NCBI RefSeq assembly: GCF_014204975.1
Contig: NZ_JACHMM010000001.1
Coordinates: 3,410,001 to 3,474,000, forward strand
Origin: Jiangella mangrovi
GTDB lineage: Bacteria; Actinomycetota; Actinomycetes; Jiangellales; Jiangellaceae
Length of the DNA stretch: 64,000 nt
Reading direction: 5' to 3'
The notes under the pieces were generated by a model. That model saw only the letters and a list, made by a program, of their open reading frames with translations. It searched no databases and had not been told where the DNA came from. This document shows, one piece after another, positions 44,670 to 52,500 of the stretch. Position 1 is the stretch's first letter; each line of letters starts with the position of its first letter. The position numbers and the translations under genes are program-made.

Positions 44670-44966
44670 ATGGTGACTGCTCGGGACCACGCAGTGGGTC
44701 TGCGGGAGCTGCGTCATAGCACCGGTGACGTGCTGGCGCGGGTCCGTCGAGGTGAGACCATCGACGTCACCGAGCGGGGCCGGCTCATCGCCCGGATCAT
44801 TCCTGTAGAGGACCGTTCTCCCGGTCCGGTCCTGGCCGAGCTGATCGAGTCCGGCCGGGTTCGCCCCGCCGAGCGTCCAGGGTATCGCCCGCGGATGCGG
44901 CCCGGCGACGGCACGAATCGGCTGGGTGACGCCCTTGCCGATCTGCGTGACGAAGAGCGCTGGTGA
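44670..44966 (+). CDS. Phd/YefM-family antitoxin
   Basis: 98 residues with the Phd DNA-binding fold VGLRELRHSTGDVLARVRRG, then TIDVTERGRLIARIIPVED, followed by an Arg/Pro-rich C-terminal tail (RPAERPGYRPRMRPGDG) that would bind and neutralise the toxin. It overlaps the PIN toxin gene by four nt (GTGA), the classic order for type II toxin-antitoxin modules. ATG at 44670 is preferred over an upstream ATG (44649), which would lie inside the promoter palindrome. Confidence 0.85.
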   Translation: MVTARDHAVGLRELRHSTGDVLARVRRGETIDVTERGRLIARIIPVEDRSPGPVLAELIESGRVRPAERPGYRPRMRPGDGTNRLGDALADLRDEERW

Positions 44967-45364
44967 GCGTCTTCTACCTCGACACCTCGGCCGCATTGAA
45001 GCTTCTGGCGGACGAGGAACACTCGGCGGCGTTCGCCGGCTTCTACGACGCCAACGCGTCGGCCTCCTGGGTGAGTTCGGCGCTGCTCCGCGTCGAGGTG
45101 GTGCGCGCGGTCGCTCGTGCCTTGCCGGCGGCTCTTCCTGATGCGCGCGACCTGCTGACGGCGTTCGATTTCATCGCCATCGACGACGACATCGTCGAAC
45201 GGGCGATGGACGAGCCGGATCGCATGCTGCGATCGCTCGATGCCATCCATCTGGCGACGGCTCGTGTTCTCGATGCCGACCTCGACGCGCTCGTGACCTA
45301 CGACGACCGGCTGGCCGCCGCGGCGGTCGATGCGGGAATGACGGTGTTGAAGCCCGGCGCGTGA
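44963..45364 (+). CDS. PIN-domain toxin (VapC type)
   Basis: 133 residues. The conserved acidic residues of PIN ribonucleases are all present: Asp in YLDTSAAL, Glu in LRVEVVRA, Asp in SLDAIHLATA and Asp in TYDDRL. VapC-type toxins cut specific tRNA or rRNA sites when the antitoxin is lost. GTG start overlapping the antitoxin stop. Pairing of PIN with a Phd-type antitoxin is common in actinobacteria. Confidence 0.88.
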   Translation: MSVFYLDTSAALKLLADEEHSAAFAGFYDANASASWVSSALLRVEVVRAVARALPAALPDARDLLTAFDFIAIDDDIVERAMDEPDRMLRSLDAIHLATARVLDADLDALVTYDDRLAAAAVDAGMTVLKPGA

Positions 45365-45372
45365 GCGTCAGG

Positions 45373-45912
45373 TCATGCGCCCGCCAGCCCGGCGGGGCTC
45401 CAGTCGAACGTGGGCGGCAGTACGCCCTCCAGCGTCAGCAGCCAGCGCTTGACCTCGAGTCCGTTGCCGCCCGAGCCGCCGCTGTAGCCGCCGAGTCCGT
45501 CGCTGGCCAGGACGCGGTGGCACGGCACGACGATGGGGATGGGGTTGGCGCCCATGATGCCGCCGATGGCCCGCGCGGGAACGCCCGTGCCGCTGAGCGT
45601 CGCCAGCTCGCCGTAGGTGACCGACGACCCGAAGCCGACCGACTGGTGCAGCGTGCGCAGGACAACCCCGGACGCCGAGCCGGTGACGTGGCGCCAGTCG
45701 ATCGGCACGTCGAAGTCGCGCCGCGTGCCCGCGAAGTACTCGGCGAGCTGACCCAGCACGGGCGCGAGCCGGACGCCGTCGTCGACGACGGGAAGGCGGC
45801 CGGAGTCGAGCCGCCGGCCCCAGCCGACCGCCGCCAGGCCGTCCTGCGTAACGGCCACAGTGATGCGGCCGACCGGGGTGTCGAGCCCGCCGACCGCCAC
45901 GTCCTCACTCAT
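45373..45912 (-). CDS. ogt: Methylated-DNA--protein-cysteine methyltransferase
   Basis: 179 residues, the length of Ogt without an Ada domain. The acceptor site NPIPIVVPCHRVLASDG is intact (Cys in PCHR), preceded by VTYGELATLSG, the winged-helix DNA-binding segment. It removes alkyl groups from O6-alkylguanine in DNA by suicidal transfer to its own Cys. The stop is only eight bp from the convergent toxin stop, with no room for a terminator. Confidence 0.9.
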   Translation of the reverse strand: MSEDVAVGGLDTPVGRITVAVTQDGLAAVGWGRRLDSGRLPVVDDGVRLAPVLGQLAEYFAGTRRDFDVPIDWRHVTGSASGVVLRTLHQSVGFGSSVTYGELATLSGTGVPARAIGGIMGANPIPIVVPCHRVLASDGLGGYSGGSGGNGLEVKRWLLTLEGVLPPTFDWSPAGLAGA

Positions 45913-46068
45913 CCACCCCATTCTGCCGTCCACCCCCGACAAGGTCGCCCACCCGAACTCGGTGCGCTTCGGCAACGCGTTGTGGGGGCCCACCAACCCG
46001 CCGCCGCGGCACTGGTGCGAATTGCCGACTATGTCCAGACGCCGTGTGTCGGTCATTGTGGAGGCACA

Positions 46069-46090
46069 CCGCCGCGGGCCCCCGCGGCGG
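46069..46090 (+). promoter_or_regulatory. Hairpin in the bioY leader
   Basis: CCGCCGCGGG-CC-CCCGCGGCGG, a very stable 10-bp stem ending 23 bp before the bioY start. It could be an upstream terminator/attenuator or a translation-modulating element. No BirA- or BioQ-type operator was seen beside it. Confidence 0.45.
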
Positions 46091-46113
46091 ACGCACGTCC
46101 AGAGGAGAGCTCG

Positions 46114-46713
46114 ATGGCAGGAAGGTCGCGGCTGCCGGCCGCGGATCTCGCGCGGATCGCCGCGTTCGCCGCACTGACCGCGGTGCTGGGGTTGCCGGGA
46201 GGCTTCAACCTCTTCGGCAACGCGGTGCCGGTCACACTGCAGTCGATGGGCCCGCTGCTGGCCGGCGCGATCCTCGGCTCGAGGCGGGGTGCGCTGTCAC
46301 AGCTGCTGTTCCTCGCGCTGGTCGCGGCGGGGTTGCCGTTGCTGGCCGGCGGACGGGGCGGGCTCGGCGTCTTCGCGGGTCCGTCGGTGGGCTACCTCAT
46401 CGGATTCGTGGTGTCGGCGTTCGTGGTCGGGCTGATCGTGGAGCGGTCCGGGCGCCGGCCGGGCGTGCACTGGGTGCTGGTCGGGACGGTGGCGGGCGCG
46501 GCCACGACCCTGGCCATCGGCATCCCGGTCCAGGCGGCGGTCCAGGGGACGTCGCTCGGTGCCACCTTCGTGCAGGCGCTGACGTTCATCCCCGGCGACG
46601 CGGCGAAGGCGGTGTTCGCCGGCCTTGTCGCGGCCGGGGCCCAGCGGGCCTATCCCGACGCGGCGCCGGCCGCCCGGCTGGACCGCGCCGAAGATCGCGC
46701 CGACCGGGCCTGA
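46114..46713 (+). CDS. bioY: Biotin transporter substrate-binding subunit BioY
   Basis: 199 residues with about six membrane helices. The BioY hallmarks are VPVTLQSMGPLLAGAILGSRRG near residues 36-56 and GRGGLGVFAGPSVGYLIGF near 80-98, which hold the biotin-binding site. It is the S-component of the ECF transporter for biotin. AGAGGAGAG precedes the ATG. It is the first gene of an operon with an acyl ligase, a thiolase-like protein and an EcfT subunit; the ATPase (BioM) is not here. Confidence 0.88.
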   Translation: MAGRSRLPAADLARIAAFAALTAVLGLPGGFNLFGNAVPVTLQSMGPLLAGAILGSRRGALSQLLFLALVAAGLPLLAGGRGGLGVFAGPSVGYLIGFVVSAFVVGLIVERSGRRPGVHWVLVGTVAGAATTLAIGIPVQAAVQGTSLGATFVQALTFIPGDAAKAVFAGLVAAGAQRAYPDAAPAARLDRAEDRADRA

Positions 46714-46725
46714 GATTCTGCATCG

Positions 46726-48009
46726 ATGCCTGTCTTCCGCGAGGTCATGGCACATGCGGCCGATCACCCGCACCGCGTCGCCGTCCGGTGCGGCGACGCG
46801 GTGCGCACGTACGCGCAGCTGGCGGCGGGCGCCGAGGCGGCGCGCCCGGACGTCAAGCCCGGCGCGCTGGTCCCGCTGACCGGCGACGATCCGCTCGACC
46901 TGCTCACGGGACTACTGGCCGCCGACGGTGCTGGCGCGGTGCCGCTGGTCTGCGACCCGGCGTGGCGACCCGAGCATCGGAGGGCGATGCTCGGTGCGCT
47001 GCCGGCGACGGTGGACGCCGCGGCCGCGCACGACCTGGCCTGGGCCGGCTTCACGTCCGGCAGCACGGGCCGGCCGCGCGTCGTCGTGCGGTCGCGGTCG
47101 TCGTGGACGGGTTCGTTCGCCGCGACCGACCGGCTCACGTGGATCAGCGCGGACGACACCGTCCTGGTGCCGGGGTCGCTGTCGTGGTCGCTGACGGCGT
47201 TCGGGGCGGCGCACGCGCTGGCCGCCGGCGCGACGGTGCTGCTGACGGGCGACTGGTCGGTCCCGGCGCTGCGGGCGGCGGCGCCGTCGGCCGACGTCGC
47301 GCATCTGGTGCCGCACCGGCTGGCGACGGTGCTCGAGGCGGCGGGCGGCCGCGGACGGTTGCGGACGGCGATGGTCGGTGGTGCCGCGCTGGGGACGGCA
47401 CTGCGCGACCGGGCCGCCGCTTCGGGGGTCGGCGTGGTCGCCTACTACGGCGCGACGGAGCTGTCCTTCGTCGCCGTCGATCCCGACGGGACCGGGCTGC
47501 GGCCGTTCGACGGGGTCGAGATCGAGCTGCGGGCGGGCGAGGTGTGGGTGCGCTCGCCCTGGCTCGCCCACGGGTACCTGGGCGACGGCGGCCCCTTGCG
47601 CCGCGACGACGACGGCTGGGCCACGGTGGGCGACCTCGCGTCCACCGACGGCGAGGGCCCGCTCGTCCTGCGCGGCCGCGGCGACGGCGCCGTCCTGACC
47701 GGAGGCGCCACCGTCGTGCCCGAGGACGTCGAGGCCGTGCTGACCACGGTGCCGGGGGTCGACGGTGTCGTCGTCATCGGGCTGCCGCACGCGGGCCTGG
47801 GCGAGGTCGTCGCCGCCGTCGTGCAGGGTTCCGAGGTCACCCGCGCCACGCTGGAGGCCGTCGCCCGCCACCGGCTGGCTCCGGCGCAGCGGCCGCGACG
47901 CTGGCTCGCCGTCGACGAGCTGCCCCGGACGTCCGCCGGCAAGCCGGCCCGCGCGCTGATCGCCACGGGCGTCGTGGACGGCGCGCTCCCGACCCGGCCG
48001 CTGCCATGA
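46726..48009 (+). CDS. Adenylate-forming acyl-CoA ligase-like protein
   Basis: 427 residues, shorter than the ~500 of typical acyl-CoA synthetases. The motifs are FTSGSTGRPRVVV (phosphate loop), YYGATELSFVAV, GWATVGDLAS and the C-terminal catalytic Lys in PRTSAGKPARAL, so adenylation and thioester formation look possible. The N-terminal domain is reduced. It begins 12 bp after bioY and its stop overlaps the thiolase start (ATGA). Its association with bioY suggests activation of a biotin-precursor acid such as pimelate; that is inference only. Confidence 0.8.
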   Translation: MPVFREVMAHAADHPHRVAVRCGDAVRTYAQLAAGAEAARPDVKPGALVPLTGDDPLDLLTGLLAADGAGAVPLVCDPAWRPEHRRAMLGALPATVDAAAAHDLAWAGFTSGSTGRPRVVVRSRSSWTGSFAATDRLTWISADDTVLVPGSLSWSLTAFGAAHALAAGATVLLTGDWSVPALRAAAPSADVAHLVPHRLATVLEAAGGRGRLRTAMVGGAALGTALRDRAAASGVGVVAYYGATELSFVAVDPDGTGLRPFDGVEIELRAGEVWVRSPWLAHGYLGDGGPLRRDDDGWATVGDLASTDGEGPLVLRGRGDGAVLTGGATVVPEDVEAVLTTVPGVDGVVVIGLPHAGLGEVVAAVVQGSEVTRATLEAVARHRLAPAQRPRRWLAVDELPRTSAGKPARALIATGVVDGALPTRPLP

Positions 48010-49163
48010 ACGCACCCGTCGTCGTCGCGGCGCGGCGCACGCCCATCGGGACCGCCGGGCGGGCGCTGCGCGAGGTCACCGTCGAGAAGCTGGCCGCGCC
48101 GGTGCTGGCGGCGGTCGTCGACGACGTCTGGCCGCTCACCGCCATGCGTGGCGTCGACGACGTCGTCCTCGGCAACTGCCTGGGCCCGGGCGGCAACATC
48201 GCCCGGGTCGCGGCGCTGGCCGCCGGGCTCGATGTCACCGTGCCCGGCGTCACCGTCGACCGGCAGTGCGGCAGCGGGCTGGCGGCGATCCTGCAGGCCG
48301 GGCAGTCGATCCGGGCCGGCGACGCGCGGCTCGTGCTGGCCGGCGGGGCCGAGAGCGCGTCGACGGCGCCGCAGCGCTCGCACCGGGTGGCGCCCGACGG
48401 CGGCAGCACCGGCCCGTACGCCCGCGCCCCGTTCACCCCGCCCGAGTTCGGCGACCCGGACATGGGCGTCGCCGCCGAGGACCTGGCCCGCGCCCGCGGC
48501 GTCACCCGCGGCCGGCAGGACGACTACGCCGCCGCCAGCCACGCGAAGGCGCTGCTCGCGCGCGACGCCGGCCGGTTCGACGACGAGCTCGTGCCGGTCG
48601 GCGGGCTGGACCGCGACGACCGGCCGCGGCGGCTCGACCCCGCCGTGCTCGCCCGGATGCCCGCGGCGTTCGTGCCGCGCGGGACGGTCACCGCGGGCAA
48701 CTCGTGCGCGAACAGCGACGGTGCCGCCGTCGTGGCCATGGTCGGCGAGGACCTGCGGGCCGGCCGGCCGGGGCTGAAGCTGGTGGCCGGCGCCGTCGTC
48801 GGCTGCGATCCGCGGCTGCCCGGGTGGGGTCCGGTCCCGGCGGCGCGGCGCGTGCTGGCGGCGGCGGGCGTGCGGCTGACCGACGTGGCCGCCGTCGAGA
48901 TCGTCGAGGCGTTCGCCGGCCAGGTGCTCGCCGTCACCGACGCGCTCGGGCTGGACCCGCTCGGCAAGCACGCGGAGCTGGTGTGCGCCGACGGGGGAGC
49001 GCTGGCGCTCGGCCACCCGTGGGGTGCGTCGGGCGCCGTCGTCGTCGTGCGGCTGTTCGGCCGGCTGGTCCGCGGCGGCGCTCCGGCCGGGACGCTCGGC
49101 CTGGCGACCGCGGCGATCGGCGGCGGCATGGGCGTGGCCGGGCTCTTCGAGGTGGTGCGGTGA
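48006..49163 (+). CDS. Thiolase-family protein lacking one catalytic cysteine
   Basis: 385 residues with the thiolase fold. The nucleophile Cys is present in VDRQCGSGLAA, and GHPWGASGA supplies the His. However, the second catalytic Cys of ordinary thiolases (LATLCIGGG) is replaced: the sequence reads GLATAAIGGGMG. The usual NEAF motif reads VEAF (EIVEAFAGQ). Normal acetyl-CoA acetyltransferase activity is therefore doubtful; it may bind or condense acyl thioesters differently, or be degenerate. Tightly coupled to the ligase upstream (ATGA) and EcfT downstream (GTGA). Confidence 0.82.
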   Translation: MNAPVVVAARRTPIGTAGRALREVTVEKLAAPVLAAVVDDVWPLTAMRGVDDVVLGNCLGPGGNIARVAALAAGLDVTVPGVTVDRQCGSGLAAILQAGQSIRAGDARLVLAGGAESASTAPQRSHRVAPDGGSTGPYARAPFTPPEFGDPDMGVAAEDLARARGVTRGRQDDYAAASHAKALLARDAGRFDDELVPVGGLDRDDRPRRLDPAVLARMPAAFVPRGTVTAGNSCANSDGAAVVAMVGEDLRAGRPGLKLVAGAVVGCDPRLPGWGPVPAARRVLAAAGVRLTDVAAVEIVEAFAGQVLAVTDALGLDPLGKHAELVCADGGALALGHPWGASGAVVVVRLFGRLVRGGAPAGTLGLATAAIGGGMGVAGLFEVVR

Positions 49164-49765
49164 CGCTGCTGACCGGCGCCTATGTGCCCGGGGCCTCGCC
49201 GGTGCACCGGGCGTCGGCGGGGCTGAAGCTGGCGTTGCTCGCGGTGGGCTGCACGGCCCTGGTGTTCGCCCGGACGCCGGTCGCGGTGGGTGTGGCGGCG
49301 GTGGCCGTCACCGCGCTGTACGTGCTGGCCGGGGTGGGGTGGCGGGCGGCGTGGGGGCAGCTGCGGCCGTTGCGCTGGCTGGTGGTCGTGCTGATCGTGA
49401 TCCAGCTGATCATCGCCGACCTGCCGACCGCGGTGACGCTGACGGCGCGGCTGGTGCTCGCCGTCGCGCTGGCCGCCCTGGTCACGCTGACCACCCGGAC
49501 GACGGACCTCATGGCGGCGCTGGAACGCGGGCTGCAGCCGTTCCGCCGCTTCGGCGTCGACCCGGCGCGGGTGTCGCTGCTGATGTCGCTGGCGCTGCGC
49601 AGCGTCGCGGTGGTCGCCGGGATCGCCGGGCGGATCCGCGAGGCCCGCTGGGCCCGGGGCCGCGAGCGCAGCGTCCGCGCGTTCGCCGTCCCCCTCGTCG
49701 TCGGCGTGCTGCGGCACGCCGACGCGATGGGAGAGGCCCTGCAGGCCCGCGGCCTCGACGACTGA
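49160..49765 (+). CDS. ECF transporter transmembrane subunit (EcfT/BioN type)
   Basis: 201 residues, with a short N-terminal SPVHRASAGLKLALL, about five membrane helices and the cytoplasmic coupling helices with Ala-Arg-Gly type motifs (GIAGRIREARWARGRER and DAMGEALQARGLDD), which contact the ATPase dimer. It would energise BioY, provided that EcfA ATPases are encoded elsewhere. GTG start overlapping the thiolase stop. It ends one bp before the convergent reductase stop. Confidence 0.85.
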   Translation: MTLLTGAYVPGASPVHRASAGLKLALLAVGCTALVFARTPVAVGVAAVAVTALYVLAGVGWRAAWGQLRPLRWLVVVLIVIQLIIADLPTAVTLTARLVLAVALAALVTLTTRTTDLMAALERGLQPFRRFGVDPARVSLLMSLALRSVAVVAGIAGRIREARWARGRERSVRAFAVPLVVGVLRHADAMGEALQARGLDD

Positions 49766-50647
49766 TCATTCCTTGCCGGGCCTGCTGAACTCCTCGATCA
49801 GGACGGGGTACTGCTCGCCGCCGTGGCCGGCGGCGATCGCGCGGTCGGCCATGACCTTGAACAACCGCGGCAGCTCAGCGTTGACCCCCAGCGCCTCGGC
49901 CTCCTCGATCAGGTGGGTCATCGCCCGGGCGTCGGTCTCGAGCGCCGACACCTCGGCCGGGAAGGAGCCGGCGTCGACCTGCTCGGCGTATCCGGGCAGC
50001 CAGTCGGCGACGCCCATGGCCAGCTGCCGGGCGAACGGCGCATAGGTGACGGCGTCGACCCCGGCGGTCCTGAGCATGGCGGTGCCCTGGAGCCAGGCGT
50101 TCAGGACGCTCCACATCATCGCGAGGCCGGCGACGTCGTACAGCGACGCCAGCCCGTGGTCCTCGCCGAGGTGGGTGACGGTGCCGAGCGCGGCAAGCGT
50201 CGCCTCGTGCGCCTCGAAGTCTGCCCGCGGCCCGCTGTGCAGGATCAGCGCGTCGGCCGTCCCGATGGCCGGCGGGACCGCCATGATCGCGCCGTCGAGG
50301 TAGCGGGCGCCGCGCTTCTCGGCCCAGTGCGCGGTCTCGCGGGCCTGCGCCGAGTCGCCCGAGGTCAGGTTGATCACCGTCCGGCCGCTCAGCTCGACGT
50401 CGCTCGCGCCGAGCAGCTCGCGCACGGCCGGGTAGTCGGTGACGCAGACGATCGTCAGTGGGCCGGCCGCGATCGCGGCGCCGGCGGACGGTGCCAAGCG
50501 GGCGCCGTCGGCCACCAGGTCGCCGGCCTTGGCGGCGGTCCGGTTCCAGACGGTGGTGGGGTGGCCGGCCCGCAGGAACGCGGCGGCGAGAGCCTGGCCC
50601 ATGAGGCCGAGCCCGAGGACGCTCACGGGCGTGTCGGTTGTTGTCAT
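49766..50647 (-). CDS. NAD(P)-dependent imine reductase-like oxidoreductase
   Basis: 293 residues of the 6-phosphogluconate/beta-hydroxyacid dehydrogenase superfamily. The Rossmann motif VLGLGLMGQALAAAF and WNRT (NADP preference) are followed by the IRED-type GAIMAVPPAIGTADALILHSG and a helical C-terminal dimerisation domain. This PPxIGT segment is characteristic of imine reductases and not of hydroxyisobutyrate dehydrogenases. The natural substrate is unknown. It is divergent from a MerR regulator with a symmetrical operator in the 50-bp gap. Confidence 0.82.
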   Translation of the reverse strand: MTTTDTPVSVLGLGLMGQALAAAFLRAGHPTTVWNRTAAKAGDLVADGARLAPSAGAAIAAGPLTIVCVTDYPAVRELLGASDVELSGRTVINLTSGDSAQARETAHWAEKRGARYLDGAIMAVPPAIGTADALILHSGPRADFEAHEATLAALGTVTHLGEDHGLASLYDVAGLAMMWSVLNAWLQGTAMLRTAGVDAVTYAPFARQLAMGVADWLPGYAEQVDAGSFPAEVSALETDARAMTHLIEEAEALGVNAELPRLFKVMADRAIAAGHGGEQYPVLIEEFSRPGKE

Positions 50648-50663
50648 GACGGCATCGTCAACG

Positions 50664-50685
50664 TTGATACCGGTGTGAAGGTCAA
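50664..50685. promoter_or_regulatory. MerR-type operator between the reductase and merR
   Basis: Symmetrical TTGATACC ... GGTCAA in the 50-bp divergent gap. On the minus strand TTGACC would be the -35 box of the reductase gene, with the near-palindrome filling the long spacer, the usual arrangement for MerR activation. Confidence 0.6.
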
Positions 50686-50697
50686 GAGAGGGTCGCC

Positions 50698-51090
50698 ATG
50701 CGGATCGGTGAACTGAGTCGTCGCACGGGCGTCAACGCCCATCAGCTGCGCTACTACGAGTCCCAGGGCCTGTTGCCGGCCGAGCGTGGCGCGAACGGCT
50801 ACCGCGAGTACGACGAGAGTGCCGTGCTGCGGGTGCGGCAGATCCGGCACCTGCTGGGTGCCGGACTGTCCTCCGAGGACATCGCCTACCTGCTGCCCTG
50901 TGCGGTCGGCGAAGCCCCGGAGCTGCTGGGCTGTCCCGAGCTGCTGACGGCGATGCGGGCCCGGTTGCGGCGCCTGGACGACCAGCTCGACCGACTGGCC
51001 CGCTCGCGCGGCGCGCTGGCCGGCTACATCGACGCGGCCGAACGCCAGGGCGGCGAGAGCTACCCGCCGTTCGAAGCCGTACCGGCCTGA
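50698..51090 (+). CDS. MerR-family transcriptional regulator
   Basis: 130 residues. The N-terminal winged helix MRIGELSRRTGVNAHQLRYY is textbook MerR, followed by ANGYREYDESAVLRVRQIRHL and a coiled dimerisation helix (LRRLDDQLDRLARSRGAL). Two Cys (LLPCAVGE and LLGCPELL) lie at the effector end and may sense a metal, oxidant or drug. It probably activates the divergent imine reductase-like gene. Confidence 0.87.
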   Translation: MRIGELSRRTGVNAHQLRYYESQGLLPAERGANGYREYDESAVLRVRQIRHLLGAGLSSEDIAYLLPCAVGEAPELLGCPELLTAMRARLRRLDDQLDRLARSRGALAGYIDAAERQGGESYPPFEAVPA

Positions 51091-51092
51091 GT

Positions 51093-52391
51093 TCAGACCG
51101 GGTCGAGCCACCAGGGGCTGGTGTACGCGATCCCGAAGTCGTTGCAGGGGTGGCCGTCGGGGCCGGGCGCGGCGTTGGGCTGCGTGGGGTCGGACACCCG
51201 CAGCACCACCCAGTCGCCGTCGTCGGCGTCCAAGGGGACCGAGAACCGGGTGACCCGGCCGGCCGCGGCCTCGATGACGTCGGCGACCACGGGGACGCCG
51301 TCGCCGGGCCGCAGCACCTGCAGGTCCAGCCGCCGGCCGTCCCACTCGGCACCCCGGTCGAGGTCGACGGCGAAGCGGATGTCGCCGGCGCGGCGCCGGA
51401 TCGAGCCGCCCATGGGCACGTTGTCGGCCGTGGCGTCGAGGCGCAGGCCGGAGACCCGGGTGGCGAAGAACCGGCGCTCGGTCATGGCCCGGCGGACCGC
51501 CTCGCGGGTGTTCTCGGTGACCCACATGCCGGTGCGGCCCTTGCCCTCGGGGTAGCCCCAGTCGGTGCCGTGCTCGTCGGTGACGCCGGACAGCCCCGGC
51601 CGCCAGCCGGCGTTCAGGCACGTGACCAACGGTGAGCTGACGCCGTCGGCCCACCCCTCGAAGAGGTAGTCGTCGAAGCGGTTGAACATCTCGAGGCTGA
51701 CCAGCTGGTCGTGCGCCTTGGCCTCGTACCTGAAGTCGTTGAACCGGCCCGGTTCGCGGCCCGGGTGGTTGAACCCGGCCAGGCCGTCGGCGCCGCCGTC
51801 GCCGAGGCCGAAGAGGCCGTCCTCGCGGGTGAGCCAGCGGTAGAAGCCGCCCATGAGCGTCGCATCGAGCACGTCGGTGTAGGCGTCGGTGAACCAGACG
51901 TTGATGTGACCGAGCAGCGGGTTCGTCCACTCGAAGCCGCGGATCGCCGTGAACACACCGGGGTCGTTCGCTGCGTCAGCCAGGTCGCGGGTCTGCCGCC
52001 AGCCGCGCCGGCTCAGCCCGGTGATCTGGTTGACGCCGTCGGGCAGCAGCGCGTCGAGGATGCTGAGGACGCCGTCGGACAGCGTCGCGTGGTCGGTCAG
52101 CGCGGCGACGTCGAGGCCGGCCATGCGCATGGACTCGTAGGCGAGCGCGGGGTCGCCGGCACCGTCGGAGAGCAGCGTGTGGTTGTGCAGGTCGGCGTGG
52201 ACGAGGGTGCGGCCCCTGGTGATGCGGGAGACGCGGCCGGCGCCGGTGCCGCCCTCCGTGGTGCGGGTGGTCGCCGCGGCGGCGCTGCTGCCGGGCGTGG
52301 CGGCGAGGATGAGGCCGCCGGCCGCTCCGGCGAGCACGTCGCGGCGGGTCAGGCCCTCGTCGTCACCGTGCTCGTGGTCCGCGTCGCACAT
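51093..52391 (-). CDS. Tat-exported PHP-domain (CehA/McbA-like) metallohydrolase
   Basis: 432 residues. TRRDVLAGAAGGLILAATPG is a Tat signal. The PHP metal motif is VHADLHNHTLLSDG, with further ligands in LTDHATLSDG, GFNHPGREPG and VTDEHGTD. Members of this CehA/McbA group are secreted phosphoesterases or carboxylesterase-like hydrolases. The C-terminal ~100 residues are a beta-rich domain. ATG at 52391 is used; a GTG at 52403 is an alternative. Its stop is adjacent to the merR stop (convergent, two bp). Confidence 0.82.
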   Translation of the reverse strand: MCDADHEHGDDEGLTRRDVLAGAAGGLILAATPGSSAAAATTRTTEGGTGAGRVSRITRGRTLVHADLHNHTLLSDGAGDPALAYESMRMAGLDVAALTDHATLSDGVLSILDALLPDGVNQITGLSRRGWRQTRDLADAANDPGVFTAIRGFEWTNPLLGHINVWFTDAYTDVLDATLMGGFYRWLTREDGLFGLGDGGADGLAGFNHPGREPGRFNDFRYEAKAHDQLVSLEMFNRFDDYLFEGWADGVSSPLVTCLNAGWRPGLSGVTDEHGTDWGYPEGKGRTGMWVTENTREAVRRAMTERRFFATRVSGLRLDATADNVPMGGSIRRRAGDIRFAVDLDRGAEWDGRRLDLQVLRPGDGVPVVADVIEAAAGRVTRFSVPLDADDGDWVVLRVSDPTQPNAAPGPDGHPCNDFGIAYTSPWWLDPV

Positions 52392-52500
52392 GTACCCGAT
52401 CACACACCCTTCGTCGGCACCTGCAGGGGAAGCCCGGATGTACGGCGGCCGAACACCCGGGCCTGCCTTCACCGTATCCGCAAGCCGCTAGCCTCCTGTC

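Noticed and set aside
45913-46068. Biotin riboswitch or BirA/BioQ operator before bioY
   Set aside because: No such biotin riboswitch class is established, and no TTGTAAACC or TGAAC-N3-GTTCA type site could be found; only the hairpin at 46069-46090 was kept.
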